DNA of 64,000 bases, taken from Chitinophaga jiangningensis (GTDB lineage Bacteria > Bacteroidota > Bacteroidia > Chitinophagales > Chitinophagaceae). This document shows positions 41,576 to 51,809 of this stretch, in pieces. The position numbers and the translations under genes are program-made. Below the pieces are notes generated by a model. That model saw only the letters and a list, made by a program, of their open reading frames with translations, did no database searches and was not told the DNA's origin. Every line of letters begins with the position of its first letter. Positions within the stretch are counted from its first letter, which is position 1. Where the stretch lies: contig NZ_FRBL01000012.1 of NCBI RefSeq assembly GCF_900142605.1, positions 133,991 through 197,990 on the forward strand. The letters are read 5' to 3'.

Positions 41576-44206
41576 ATGAAATTTGTATTCAACCCGGGAT
41601 ACCTCATCATCGGTATCCTCATAACTATATCATCATGGATGCCTGCCACCGCCCAACCCACCGGCCTGGTATTCAATTCATACGACCAGGTGCAGGAAAA
41701 GCGGACTTCCCTGGTGCTGAATGGCGGGCAGCCATTGTGTTTGGAGGGGAATGCCAGCCTGTCGTTCGCATTCCGGTTTTTTCCCGACAGGCAGGTGTAT
41801 TACGGCTACCTGGTGCGACTCATTAACAACCAGCAACAAAATATTGACCTGATCTATAACCACCAGGAGCAACAGTTTACCGTGGTGACGGGCAATACGT
41901 TTACACCGCTGCATTTCCGGCTGGACAGTACGGCCCTGTTTCATAACTGGAACACCTGTACGCTGACGTTTAAAGGAAATACATTGCTACTTTCCATCAA
42001 CGGCAAGCCCTGTGGTTCCGCCCGTATCAATATCTCCGATCCCTGCTACCGCATTGTATTTGGTGCCTGCCGGCTGCCGCACTTCAAAACCAGTGATGTG
42101 CCGCCCATGACCATCAGAAACATTTCCATTCAGCAGGCACAACGGCTACGATATTACTGGCCGCTGAATGAGCTGAGTGGCAACCAGGCACTGGATAGTT
42201 TGCAGGGTGTAACCGCCACCGTTACCAACCCGGTGTGGGCAAAGCCGCTGCACCAGCACTGGCAGCTGTTACAGACTTTACGTGTAACCGGCAACGGTAG
42301 TTACGCCTTCGATCCTGCTGAAGAAGCCATTCATATCATCGGGCAGGATACGGTGTACCGGTTTTTGGTGCGCGACCGTTCGTTGGCGCGACTACCAGTG
42401 GCGCAGCCCGTGTACCTTTCGCCCGGATACCAGGCGGCATTTGATCCCGGCAGTCGCACACTCTATAGCGTACACGTAGATCAAAAGGAACTGGCAGGCT
42501 GGCTCCCGGATAAACGGCAATGGTCCAGGCCTTTCGACTCCGCCGGCCTTACCAGCTACTGGCAAACGAGTAAGTTCATCCGCCAGGCGGACAGTAGCCT
42601 GTACATCATCGGTGGCTACGGGCAGCTCACCTATAAAAAAACAATCCAGCGGTTTTCCTTGGCTACCGGTTTATGGGGAGATGTAAAGGTCGCCGGAGAA
42701 GCCCTGCGGCCCCGCTACCTGGCAGCTGTGGGCACCTCCTCCGCCGGTGATACCGCGTATATCCTTGGGGGTTATGGCAGCGACAACGGCGAACAAATGC
42801 TCAACCCGAAATATTATTACGACCTGCTCCGCTACGATGTTAAGCACAGCGTGATAGAGAAAGTTTATGATTTCGGCGAACCGGAAGATGCCTTCGTATT
42901 CGCTTCCTCCATGGTGGTAAACACCGCAGAAAACAGCTTCTATGCGCTGGCCTTCCCCAATGATCGCTACCAGTCCAGGCTGCAGCTGGTGAAAGGCTCA
43001 CTCAGCCAGGCGGATTTTACGAACCTGGCAGACACCATTCCTTACGCTTTCCTGGACAACAGGTCCGGAGCCGACCTGTACTATTGCGCCCGCACGCAGC
43101 AGCTCCTCGCCGTTACCCAGATCATGGACAAGGACCAGCACACGGATATACGCATTTACTCCCTGGCATTCCCGGCAGAGCAGGTATCCGCAATGGCTAC
43201 ATCCTCGGAGAAATACGCTCTGCGCGGGTGGTGGGCAGGAGTGATCGTACTTTCCATGTGTATGGGGGTATTCGTGCTATACAGGAGGCGGCGTCGTAAA
43301 GTGGTACCGCCAGGGGCCAACGTGGCATCCGCCGAAGCCACTGCGCCGGAAGGCACTGACATCTCCCTGAAAAATGAAATAACCCCTGCTACCCATACAA
43401 CGGAGGAAGATGCAACTGCGGTTACAACTGAGCCTGTTGCAATTGCAGGCGACCAAACCTCAGAGGAAACCGCCGCCAGTCAAACCGACAAGGCCCTGTT
43501 TCGCCTGTTCGGGGAATTCCAGGTGCTGGATAAAAACGGTAACGTGCTCACACACCTGTTTTCGCCGTTGCTCAAAGAAATGTTCCTGCTGATAACCATT
43601 CATACGCTGTGGTCCGGCAAGGGCGTGTCCACCGGCAAGCTGTATGAAATCCTCTGGGCCGACAAATCCGACCGCGATGCGCGCAATAACAGGTCTGTTA
43701 ACATGGTGAAACTGAAAGGCATTTTTGAGAAGGTCGGCAACATCTCCGTGGTGAAAGAAGAGCACCAGTGGCGCGTTAACTATGATCCGGAAAGCGTGGA
43801 AGTAGACCTGGGCGTGTTTATGACGCTGATTAACCAGGCAACGCTGCAACCGGCGGAACTGCAAACCCTGATCGGCATCATCCGGGAAGGGGGCTTCCTG
43901 TTTCGCACCGATTACTTCTGGCTGGAAGATATTAAATCCAACCTTACATCCAGGGCGCTGGATGTGCTGCAGGTGCAGCTGGAACAGTTGATTACTACGG
44001 TTACGCCTGAACTGATTATTGAAACCGCTAATACAATTCTGATACTGGACCCGTTGCATGAAGCGGCGCTAAAGGCTAAATGTACGGCCATGATCCGGCA
44101 AGGCCGGCCGTCGCTGGCTAAGGCAGCCTATGAAAAGTTTTTTAAAGACTACTCGCATATGTACGGCGAAAAATTCCCCGTTTCTTTCCAGGATATCATT
44201 TCCTGA
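41576..44206 (+). CDS. Transmembrane Kelch/LamG sensor with cytoplasmic winged-helix and BTAD-like output
   Basis: 876-residue one-component regulator. Signal peptide (1-26, ATAQ), a concanavalin/LamG-like domain (about 29-215), Kelch repeats forming a probable propeller (about 230-540; SLYIIGGYG and TAYILGGYGSDNG), a single membrane helix (about 552-571) followed by RRRRRK, a linker rich in Thr/Glu, and a cytoplasmic winged helix (about 640-745; LFRLFGEFQVLDKNG, SVNMVKLKG) with a helical BTAD-like C-terminus. The periplasmic part could sense a glycan and the cytoplasmic part activate the SusC/SusD/GH99-like operon that starts 232 bases downstream. Known SusCD regulators are usually hybrid two-component systems or sigma/FecR pairs, so this layout is unusual. 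Confidence 0.75.
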   Translation: MKFVFNPGYLIIGILITISSWMPATAQPTGLVFNSYDQVQEKRTSLVLNGGQPLCLEGNASLSFAFRFFPDRQVYYGYLVRLINNQQQNIDLIYNHQEQQFTVVTGNTFTPLHFRLDSTALFHNWNTCTLTFKGNTLLLSINGKPCGSARINISDPCYRIVFGACRLPHFKTSDVPPMTIRNISIQQAQRLRYYWPLNELSGNQALDSLQGVTATVTNPVWAKPLHQHWQLLQTLRVTGNGSYAFDPAEEAIHIIGQDTVYRFLVRDRSLARLPVAQPVYLSPGYQAAFDPGSRTLYSVHVDQKELAGWLPDKRQWSRPFDSAGLTSYWQTSKFIRQADSSLYIIGGYGQLTYKKTIQRFSLATGLWGDVKVAGEALRPRYLAAVGTSSAGDTAYILGGYGSDNGEQMLNPKYYYDLLRYDVKHSVIEKVYDFGEPEDAFVFASSMVVNTAENSFYALAFPNDRYQSRLQLVKGSLSQADFTNLADTIPYAFLDNRSGADLYYCARTQQLLAVTQIMDKDQHTDIRIYSLAFPAEQVSAMATSSEKYALRGWWAGVIVLSMCMGVFVLYRRRRRKVVPPGANVASAEATAPEGTDISLKNEITPATHTTEEDATAVTTEPVAIAGDQTSEETAASQTDKALFRLFGEFQVLDKNGNVLTHLFSPLLKEMFLLITIHTLWSGKGVSTGKLYEILWADKSDRDARNNRSVNMVKLKGIFEKVGNISVVKEEHQWRVNYDPESVEVDLGVFMTLINQATLQPAELQTLIGIIREGGFLFRTDYFWLEDIKSNLTSRALDVLQVQLEQLITTVTPELIIETANTILILDPLHEAALKAKCTAMIRQGRPSLAKAAYEKFFKDYSHMYGEKFPVSFQDIIS

Positions 44207-44438
44207 AGACTTTTTTTGAAAAAATACCCCTGTTAACCGGCAGTTAATGCCGCTGTTAATGCTTTTGTTATCGCCTACCGCATTGATTTGCAGTATTAAT
44301 TCCCGTTTGATTTCAGCTACCACGTTGTATACCGCTATTCCACGCTGGCCATTCCATACTACCGGAGGCCAGGCAATCAGGTCCACTGAAATTAATACCA
44401 CGTTTTCCTGAGTTTTAATTTTTAATTATCAACCAATT
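44207..44438 (+). promoter_or_regulatory. Upstream region of the SusCD/GH99-like operon
   Basis: 232-base gap between the regulator and SusC. It holds TACCACGTT twice (44318-44326 and 44396-44404) in similar contexts (ATTAAT nearby) and a triplet GTTAA repeat at 44232-44262. These are candidates for binding of the winged-helix regulator. No clear -33/-7 promoter was seen. Confidence 0.3.
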
Positions 44439-47400
44439 ATGAAAGCTTTACTGTCAATCGTCCTTTTGCTGTGTTGCGTTGAGGTAATGGCACAGCGCAC
44501 CCTGATCAGGGGAAAGGCCACGGATGAAAAGAACAATCCCTTACCAGGGGTCAGCATCATGGTGAAGGATTCCCGAAACGGGGTAGCCACCGCAGAAGAC
44601 GGCTCTTTCTCCATTTACGTTACTGACCCGCAAAACACGGTACTGCGTGCTACCATGACAGGCTACGAGCCGCAGGAAACCATCCTGCGTGGCCGCACTT
44701 CCATCCAGTTTTCACTGAATACTTCCGCTATTAATCTCAAAAATGTAGTCGTAACCGGCGCGATGGGCATTAACCGCACCTCCAAATCCATTGGCTATGC
44801 TACACAATCCGTAAACCCTGAAAACCTCACTGAAGCCAGGGACCTCAACATCGTAAATGGGCTGGCCGGTAAAGTGGCGGGCTTGCAGGTAACGGGCACG
44901 GGGCAGCCCGGCTCCTCCAGCAGGGTCATTATCCGTGGTGAAAATTCGCTGACACAAAACAACCAGCCACTGTGGGTAGTGGATGGTGTTCCTATCAATA
45001 ACGACATGGGTGACGGACGCGATAATCTCGATTTTGGAAATGGTGCGGCCGACCTGAACCCGGACGATATCGCCAGCATCCAGGTGCTGCAAGGGCCCAA
45101 CGCCGCTGCACTGTACGGTTCCAGGGCGGCCAACGGCGCTATTTTGGTGACTACCAAAAAAGGTAAAATCAACGACGGCAACCTGGGCATCGCCATTAAC
45201 CAGAACACGCAAATGAACTCCATCGCGGAGTTTCCGGAGTACCAGAATGTATACGGGGAAGGCGCCAACGGCTTTATGGTGGGCAATGGCAATAACATTG
45301 TACCGGGAACCGGTGCCGTGAAAATGGGCCTCAATGGATCTACCTGGGGCATGCCAATGCTGGGGCAGCCGTATAACGACTTCTCCGGCAAACCCATTGC
45401 CGGTGGCTACAGGCCTCACCCGGACAACATTACATCGTTTTATCAGCCCAGTGTTACCAATGTCAGCAACATCTCCATGGCCAAAGCGGATGCGGTGTCG
45501 GCACTGCGTTTATCCTATACGTTTACTGCCAGTGACGATGTGCTGAAAAATCAAAATAAGATTATCAAACATAACGTGGCCCTCACCGGCAGCCGTAAGT
45601 TTGGCAACTTCCTGAACATCGATGCCCGCGTGATGTACACCAACCAGGATACAAAAAACCGCACCTACCGCAACCTGGACCCTTCCAGTCCCATGGCCGC
45701 CTATGTATACCTGCCCCGTAGTGTGGACGTGAACGCGCTGGACCCCTGGAAGGATGCCTTTGGTAATTCCTTTTCTCTCGGCTCTGTGAGCAGCGTGGAA
45801 AATCCGTTATGGATGCTGTATGAAAACGAAAACCGGGATCAGTCGCACCGATGGCTGGCAGGTATAACGGCAACGGCTAAACTGACTTCAAAACTGAATT
45901 TTCGTTTGCAGGCCTCGTCGGATATGAAAACCACCAGCTTTTACCAGTACAGGGAGTTAGGTGGACTGCGTACCCCCAACGGGTTTTATTCCAACAGCAA
46001 CCAGCAGAATACCATGTGGAACTACCAGGGGATGCTGATGTATAATAATAAAGTAAATCAATCATTGAACATAGCGATTAACGCAGGGGCGGAGTATGTA
46101 ACATTTAACAACCAGTTTCGCGGTGCCAGTATAGCCTCCCTGCTGGTGCACGATATGCCCAGCATCCAGAACAGTACTGCGTTTCCGGCGGCTACTGAGT
46201 CGCTGGTACGTTCCAATGTGCAGTCTGTTTATGGAGATGCTACCGTCAGCTGGCGGGATTTTCTCTTCCTGAACCTCACGGGCCGCAATGACTGGTCGTC
46301 CACGCTGCCGGCGAAGAATAACAACTACTTTTATCCATCCGTGAATGCCAGCTTTGTGTTTTCGAATTTCCTGAAGGAGGGGAGTGTGCTGAACTACGGT
46401 AAGGTACGTGCCTCTGTTGCGCAGGTGGGCAATGCGGCGCCGCCACAATCACTGCTCACTACCTATACCTACGGCGGTTTATTTCTTGGTAACCCTTACC
46501 TCAACTATGGCAATAACAACCAGTTGAATAACGGTGAGCTGATGCCGGAAAAAACGTTGTCGCGCGAGGCAGGTGTGGAGCTGGCATTTTTCCGCAGCAG
46601 GTTACAGCTGACCGCTAACGTATACCAGTCCAATACCACTAACCAGATCATCCGCCCACAGATTCCCAATGAAACCGGGTTTTCCACGCGTATCCTCAAC
46701 GCTGGTGAAATGCGTAACAGGGGAGTGGAGGTCAGTACCAATATTGCGGCGGTACAATCTAAAAAGCTAAAAGTAAATGTGCTGGCTAACTGGTCCATGA
46801 ACCGGAACAAGGTGTTATCGCTGGTGCCGAACATCAACATCCTGGCGCTGGGTACTAACCTGGGTGCTACGGTGAACGCTATTGTAGGCCAGCAGTATGG
46901 CGTGCTTACGGGCAATGCGCCTTACCGGGTGCATGATACACTGATTGTAAATCCTTCCAATGGCAGAACCATTGCGGACCCTAATGTGGTGCTGGGTAAC
47001 TTTCATCCGGACTGGATCGGCTCCCTGGGTACGCAGTTGAAATATGGGCCGGTGGACCTTTCCGTATTGTTTACCGTAAAGATGGGTGGCGTGATTTACT
47101 CTGCCTCCTATGGCCGCGCCAACTTTGCCGGCACTACCGCAGCCAGCCTGTATGGCCGGGATGAGTTTCTTTTCAGCAACGTAATACTCGGTGAAAATGA
47201 TGCAGAGCGCATGGGTACCGGACAAGCCACCAGTAAGGGTAATACGGTTTATGGAGATAAGGACCGCCCCAAAGGAGCACGTTACCCCAATGCCTACTTC
47301 CCGCTGACGGACAGCAAAGGCGTGATACTGCTGGATGCCAAAGGCAGAATGATGGTGGGAAAGAAAAGCGACATCTGGATGAATCCTACGGCTTATAACA

Positions 47401-47687
47401 GTGATATGGTGCTGAATAATACACCTGCCATTACGTTTGACGCTTCCAACATCCGGCTGAGTGAGTTGATCTGCGGATACACCCTACCGGTGAAGTACAT
47501 ACGTAGTACGCCGGTGAAGAGCTTACGCCTGGCATTTGTAGGCCGTAACCTCTGGACTATTTTCAAAAACACGCCGCGGGGAATTGATCCGGAGGCCGCC
47601 AACACTTCCGGGAATGCGCAGGGGATTGAGTCCGGCGGTTCCTTCCCTTATTCGATCTATGGCTTTGACCTGAAAGTTACTTTTTAA
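44439..47687 (+). CDS. SusC-type TonB-dependent receptor without STN domain
   Basis: 1082-residue outer-membrane importer. Signal peptide (1-18, VMA-Q), a carboxypeptidase-regulatory-like domain (about 22-100; TDEKNNPLPGVSI), the plug (about 105-235; GVPINNDMGDGRDN, DIASIQVLQGPNAAALYG) and the barrel, ending IYGFDLKVTF. It lacks the STN domain, in line with the absence of a sigma/FecR pair at this locus. SusD follows after nine bases. Confidence 0.94.
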   Translation: MKALLSIVLLLCCVEVMAQRTLIRGKATDEKNNPLPGVSIMVKDSRNGVATAEDGSFSIYVTDPQNTVLRATMTGYEPQETILRGRTSIQFSLNTSAINLKNVVVTGAMGINRTSKSIGYATQSVNPENLTEARDLNIVNGLAGKVAGLQVTGTGQPGSSSRVIIRGENSLTQNNQPLWVVDGVPINNDMGDGRDNLDFGNGAADLNPDDIASIQVLQGPNAAALYGSRAANGAILVTTKKGKINDGNLGIAINQNTQMNSIAEFPEYQNVYGEGANGFMVGNGNNIVPGTGAVKMGLNGSTWGMPMLGQPYNDFSGKPIAGGYRPHPDNITSFYQPSVTNVSNISMAKADAVSALRLSYTFTASDDVLKNQNKIIKHNVALTGSRKFGNFLNIDARVMYTNQDTKNRTYRNLDPSSPMAAYVYLPRSVDVNALDPWKDAFGNSFSLGSVSSVENPLWMLYENENRDQSHRWLAGITATAKLTSKLNFRLQASSDMKTTSFYQYRELGGLRTPNGFYSNSNQQNTMWNYQGMLMYNNKVNQSLNIAINAGAEYVTFNNQFRGASIASLLVHDMPSIQNSTAFPAATESLVRSNVQSVYGDATVSWRDFLFLNLTGRNDWSSTLPAKNNNYFYPSVNASFVFSNFLKEGSVLNYGKVRASVAQVGNAAPPQSLLTTYTYGGLFLGNPYLNYGNNNQLNNGELMPEKTLSREAGVELAFFRSRLQLTANVYQSNTTNQIIRPQIPNETGFSTRILNAGEMRNRGVEVSTNIAAVQSKKLKVNVLANWSMNRNKVLSLVPNINILALGTNLGATVNAIVGQQYGVLTGNAPYRVHDTLIVNPSNGRTIADPNVVLGNFHPDWIGSLGTQLKYGPVDLSVLFTVKMGGVIYSASYGRANFAGTTAASLYGRDEFLFSNVILGENDAERMGTGQATSKGNTVYGDKDRPKGARYPNAYFPLTDSKGVILLDAKGRMMVGKKSDIWMNPTAYNSDMVLNNTPAITFDASNIRLSELICGYTLPVKYIRSTPVKSLRLAFVGRNLWTIFKNTPRGIDPEAANTSGNAQGIESGGSFPYSIYGFDLKVTF

Positions 47688-47696
47688 ACCACACGT

Positions 47697-49478
47697 ATGA
47701 AACGACTATATATTTTTCTGTTGCTGCTGAGTACCGGTTACGGCTGTACGAAAGATTTCAGCAGTCTGAATACCGACCCTACGCAGTTTACAGCGGTGGC
47801 CCCGGAAGCCTCCCTGCTGGCGGCCGTCAAGAACCTGAATACACGTTTAGCGGATTATAATACCACCAAATACTGGGACCTGGGGCATTTGCTTTGTCAG
47901 CAGGCCAACCGCTATGATGTTACGGACCAGGGCATGTGGCAAACCATGTTCCAGGGCGTGCTGGGAAATTTAAACCAGGTGCTGGTGAATTATGGTAAGG
48001 ATACGCTTTACAATAACCGGGTGCAGGTGGCGCGTATACTTCACGCCTATACGTATTCCATATTGGCGGGCAACTACGGCCCCGTGCCGCTGTACCAGGC
48101 GAACAACCCGGAATACCTGTCCACCATTGCTTTCGACAATGAGGATACCGTTTACACTTACGTGATGAATACCCTGAAAGATGCGGCTGCAAAAATAAAC
48201 CTGAACGGGGATAAGCTGAAATACGATGCGGTGTACAACGGTAATCTGCAATCTTGGGTGAAGTTTGCCAACACGCTGCGGCTGAAAATAGGTTTGCGGA
48301 TACAGCGTAACCTGCCGGACCTGGCCGCCAGCCATATCCGCGAGGTGATGGCCAACGAGGCGCTTATCATCAATGCAGAAACAGAAACGGCGAAGATGCT
48401 GTTTGAAAATGTAAACAATAATGAAAGCCCGTATTTCATTAAATATATTAAGTCCAACCAGTACTTTCCGTATGCGCCGAATGCTACCAACCAGGCGCCG
48501 AAGCTAAGTGAGTTCCTGTTTACTTTCTTCAGGTCGTATAAGGACCCGCGGCTGATGGTGTATTACGACTCCGTGCCGCTGGCCAGCCGCATGCTGTTGC
48601 AGGATACACTTACCAGTACGGCGGACGATTCCCTGCGGATTGTGACCTATCCTATACCGTACCTGGGGTTAGCAAAAGCGAACACCAAGTTATCAGGCTG
48701 GTCGTCGCTGGGTGGTTTACCGGATATCATTGGCGGCAGCAACATCAATGCTTTTTCCAATGCCAACCCGGTGATATTGCAGGCGGGGAGGCCGTTTGTG
48801 ATGTTGTCGTACGCGGAGGCGTTGTTTTTAAAGGCTGAAGCCGCGCAAACGGGCTATGGTGGCAGTCGCAGCGCGGAGCAGTATTATTATGCCGGTATCG
48901 ACGCCAACTTCGCCTACTGGAATATCAGCAATTCCTTGCGTGATGAATATAAAAGCAGGGATGGTATAAAATGGGGAACTACCGGCAAAGGGTTTAGCAA
49001 TTACCTGAGTCTGACTACCACCGATATCTCTGCGGATGGCAACACCAAGATCTGGATGCAGCGCTGGCTGAACTACTTTCCTGACGGGGGCTTTGACTGC
49101 TGGACGCTGGAGCGCCAGACGCGGGTTTTCCGTCTCCCCCCACATACCAATCCTGGCGGGTATTCCAGTTATTCGCCCAATCCTACGTATTCGGATGTGC
49201 CGGGCAGGGCGTCGTATCCCATGTCGGTAGTGAATCTTAATCCCATTGGTTACCAGGGGGCTATCCGGGAGATGGGAGCCACGCGCGGCGATGATTACGA
49301 TATCTATCAGCCATTGCACTTTGCAGCGCCCTATAATGTGCCCGAATGGGATAAGGTGGACGCCCGCTACGACTACCGTTTCATCCAGAAATGGTATGGC
49401 AGCACCATCGAAGAACTGAAGCAGGCAGCGGCCGCGGGAGGATTCAGGTATACGCTTATTCAAACTTATCGTCCTTAA
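47697..49478 (+). CDS. SusD-like lipoprotein (SusD-like family 2)
   Basis: 593-residue substrate-binding lipoprotein with a lipobox (LSTGYGC, Cys17), followed by FSSLNTDPTQF. The overall sequence, with EALFLKAEAAQTGYG near 380, matches the larger SusD-like group rather than RagB. It forms a tight operon with SusC (nine bases) and with the GH99-like gene (10 bases). It likely closes over the transporter with bound glycan. Confidence 0.92.
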   Translation: MKRLYIFLLLLSTGYGCTKDFSSLNTDPTQFTAVAPEASLLAAVKNLNTRLADYNTTKYWDLGHLLCQQANRYDVTDQGMWQTMFQGVLGNLNQVLVNYGKDTLYNNRVQVARILHAYTYSILAGNYGPVPLYQANNPEYLSTIAFDNEDTVYTYVMNTLKDAAAKINLNGDKLKYDAVYNGNLQSWVKFANTLRLKIGLRIQRNLPDLAASHIREVMANEALIINAETETAKMLFENVNNNESPYFIKYIKSNQYFPYAPNATNQAPKLSEFLFTFFRSYKDPRLMVYYDSVPLASRMLLQDTLTSTADDSLRIVTYPIPYLGLAKANTKLSGWSSLGGLPDIIGGSNINAFSNANPVILQAGRPFVMLSYAEALFLKAEAAQTGYGGSRSAEQYYYAGIDANFAYWNISNSLRDEYKSRDGIKWGTTGKGFSNYLSLTTTDISADGNTKIWMQRWLNYFPDGGFDCWTLERQTRVFRLPPHTNPGGYSSYSPNPTYSDVPGRASYPMSVVNLNPIGYQGAIREMGATRGDDYDIYQPLHFAAPYNVPEWDKVDARYDYRFIQKWYGSTIEELKQAAAAGGFRYTLIQTYRP

Positions 49479-49488
49479 AAAACACATC

Positions 49489-50592
49489 ATGAGATATATA
49501 CACTTAGTGCTGATCGTTGCACTGATGGCGGGTGCATGTAAGAAAGAGCTGACAGGCCCGGGGCCGGAGGGCAGCATTCTCAATTATGAAATTCCGGAAG
49601 TACCGGTAACCCAGGATTATACAGTGGGCGCCTTTTATACTTCTTTTGGCGGCTGGAATGCGAACATTAAAGAAGTGCCGGTGGCTGGGAAATACGCGAT
49701 GCCTGCGGGTGTAATACCACCGGAAGTAATGGCGAAACATATTGATTATGCGGTGAAGGGTGGGGTGGACTACTTCGTGTTTTCTTTCAGGTCGCCCAAT
49801 CGTGATGCCACTAATTACCGCTCCGACTCCACGCTGATCCGTGGCTTCCAGCATGCCAACGGTGAAGGGAAGATGCAGTTTGCGGTGGCTTATAATTTCA
49901 GCACGGGCACCTATGGCGGGATTTCCGCGGGTAATCCGATTGAAAAGGATAAGGCGCGACTAACGCAGTTTTTCGAGGACTTTCACCGCATTGTGCCGCT
50001 GCTTACCAGTGCCGGTTATCAGCAGGTGGATGGTAAGCCGATCCTCTATATCCTCAACGCACAAACGCTGTTTTCTGATAACAACAAAGCTATTTACGAT
50101 ACGCTGCGCAGTAAGTTTAAAGAGTGGGGCGTAACGCCATACCTGGTGGGCATGCAGGACCGGTGGACGCCGCCCGCGCGCTACCAGATCCGCTTCGATC
50201 ATTGTGTGGATGCGATTATTCATCAGTCGTTCAGCTCCCAGAATAATAACTGGGACCGGTTTTACCTGCTGCCGCAGGTAATGGACCAGAACTGGCAATA
50301 CTCTAAAAAATACTTTGCGGATACTTACGCCGCTGATTACATCCCAAATATTACTCCGGCGCATACCTGGCTGATAGGTACGCCTACCAGTACTAACCCC
50401 GAGTACTCCCGTAAAGACAGCGGAGCGCTATTTACCAAACTATGTAATGTAGCAAAATTGAATGCCAGTGAAAAAACGCGGCTGATCATGATCGACAGCT
50501 GGAATAACTGGAACGAGGATACGCAGTTGGAGCCGGCAGTGAGCTATGGGGAGTTGTACCTAAATATAGTAAGGAAGCAGTTTAAGAAATAA
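49489..50592 (+). CDS. Lipoprotein with GH99/WbsX-like TIM-barrel
   Basis: 367-residue lipoprotein with a lipobox (LMAGAC-K, Cys17). The TIM-barrel shows GAFYTSFGGWN near the N-terminus and SWNNWNEDTQLEP near 340, where the Trp-Asn-Glu cluster is characteristic of the GH99-like/WbsX group (endo-mannanase relatives). As the last gene of the SusCD operon it may cleave the operon's glycan at the cell surface. The assignment to a precise GH family and to mannan is an inference. Confidence 0.75.
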   Translation: MRYIHLVLIVALMAGACKKELTGPGPEGSILNYEIPEVPVTQDYTVGAFYTSFGGWNANIKEVPVAGKYAMPAGVIPPEVMAKHIDYAVKGGVDYFVFSFRSPNRDATNYRSDSTLIRGFQHANGEGKMQFAVAYNFSTGTYGGISAGNPIEKDKARLTQFFEDFHRIVPLLTSAGYQQVDGKPILYILNAQTLFSDNNKAIYDTLRSKFKEWGVTPYLVGMQDRWTPPARYQIRFDHCVDAIIHQSFSSQNNNWDRFYLLPQVMDQNWQYSKKYFADTYAADYIPNITPAHTWLIGTPTSTNPEYSRKDSGALFTKLCNVAKLNASEKTRLIMIDSWNNWNEDTQLEPAVSYGELYLNIVRKQFKK

Positions 50593-50633
50593 TGGTAAAT
50601 AGTGATGCGTGGGCTGATCGCAGTCCGGCGCTG

Positions 50634-50662
50634 AGGCTGCCCCGAGGAATCCGGGGCAGCCT
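50634..50662. terminator. Hairpin between convergent genes
   Basis: AGGCTGCCCCG (50634-50644) pairs with CGGGGCAGCCT (50652-50662) around AGGAATC, ending the SusCD/GH99-like operon and probably the convergent gene. Confidence 0.7.
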
Positions 50663-50669
50663 TATACAC

Positions 50670-51692
50670 CTATTCAGTAACTTTCACCGGCACAGTCGTG
50701 GTCGGCAACGGCCCATCCGGTTTATCCTCCTCATATTTAATGAAGCCATTATAATGATAGGACTTCTCGGACCCTTCCCCGCAAACGGTGAAAAAGATGC
50801 TGCCGGGTGCGGATGAAAGGTGGCTTACCTTGCTTTCCCGCTGTGGTAATATCTTTTCATAAAGTCGGATATAACGGTCATCCTTATACTGATTCCCCCG
50901 GAAGTACGCCTCGTTGTCCTCCGCATTGTTAGCGATGTACAGCGCTGTTTTATTATCAAAGGTGTACTGTTTCAGGTCAGGGGCAAATGTATTATAGTGC
51001 TTGTTAGCGAGTACCTTATCCGCTTCCTGGGCGGCGGAAGCGAAGTACTGCCTTTTCCATTCCAGTATTTCTTTCCACTGTCCGTCCTCAGATTCATCCT
51101 GAGTGACTTTAGTGTATGCTTGCCCGTTATCGGTTTTCAGGGTGCCTTGCTCCAGGTGCGCGCTGAAATGTTCATATTCTCTTTTAGGTTTATTGTAGAG
51201 GAATATGAAGTCGTTGCAGCCTTTTGCATTGGCATATTCCCACGAAACCAGTTGTTCACTTTCAGGAGCAGCAGCCAGCAGGGTGAAGGTTTTCAGGTTG
51301 CCGGGATGCTGGTATACAAAAGGCGCATCAAAGCAGTTGGCATCCTCGTTGAATGCCCGTTGTGCTTTTGTGTTATTGAATTGAACCCAGGTTCTCCCAT
51401 CCTGGAAGTTCACAAAATTGATGCGGGTGCTATCGTGCAGCGCAGGGTTTTTGTGTGCGTATACGGTGAATACGGCAGGTTTATCGGGGTAGAAGAGGAG
51501 GTAATCCTTTTCAAACAGGTATTGTCCGAAAACCGCTGTAGCATAGCCATACAGCAAAAATTTACCATCTTCAAACAGGCAGATACCGGAGTTGCCGCCG
51601 TAGCGGCCTGCATGCTGCTTATAACGCGGTTGCTGCGCCTGCGCGCCCGTTGCTAATAAAAGTGCTGCACAAATTGTCATGATTATTTTCAC
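50670..51692 (-). CDS. Exported protein of unknown function
   Basis: 340 residues with a clear signal peptide (1-19, cleaved after AQA-Q) and no further membrane segment. I do not recognise a domain. It contains several aromatic/Lys-rich strands (LLYGYATAVFGQYLFEKDY) and a Cys pair at about 115 and 159. It is probably periplasmic or surface. It diverges from the Crp regulator gene, which may control it. Confidence 0.65.
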   Translation of the reverse strand: MKIIMTICAALLLATGAQAQQPRYKQHAGRYGGNSGICLFEDGKFLLYGYATAVFGQYLFEKDYLLFYPDKPAVFTVYAHKNPALHDSTRINFVNFQDGRTWVQFNNTKAQRAFNEDANCFDAPFVYQHPGNLKTFTLLAAAPESEQLVSWEYANAKGCNDFIFLYNKPKREYEHFSAHLEQGTLKTDNGQAYTKVTQDESEDGQWKEILEWKRQYFASAAQEADKVLANKHYNTFAPDLKQYTFDNKTALYIANNAEDNEAYFRGNQYKDDRYIRLYEKILPQRESKVSHLSSAPGSIFFTVCGEGSEKSYHYNGFIKYEEDKPDGPLPTTTVPVKVTE

Positions 51693-51752
51693 CTGTTATT
51701 AAATTATACAGTGAATATAGGAAGAGATCAGGGTTTCTGTAACAACCGGTAA

Positions 51753-51803
51753 ATATTCGCTGACGTTGGATTTATATTCGCCGGCAACTTCTCCTTATCT
51801 TTA
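51753..51803 (+). promoter_or_regulatory. Direct repeat and -7-like box upstream of the Crp gene
   Basis: ATATTCGC occurs at 51753-51760 and 51774-51781, exactly 21 bp apart (two helical turns). TATCTTTA at 51796-51803 resembles the -7 box and lies six bases before the ATG, which would give a nearly leaderless transcript. Confidence 0.45.
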
Positions 51804-51809
51804 CACTGC

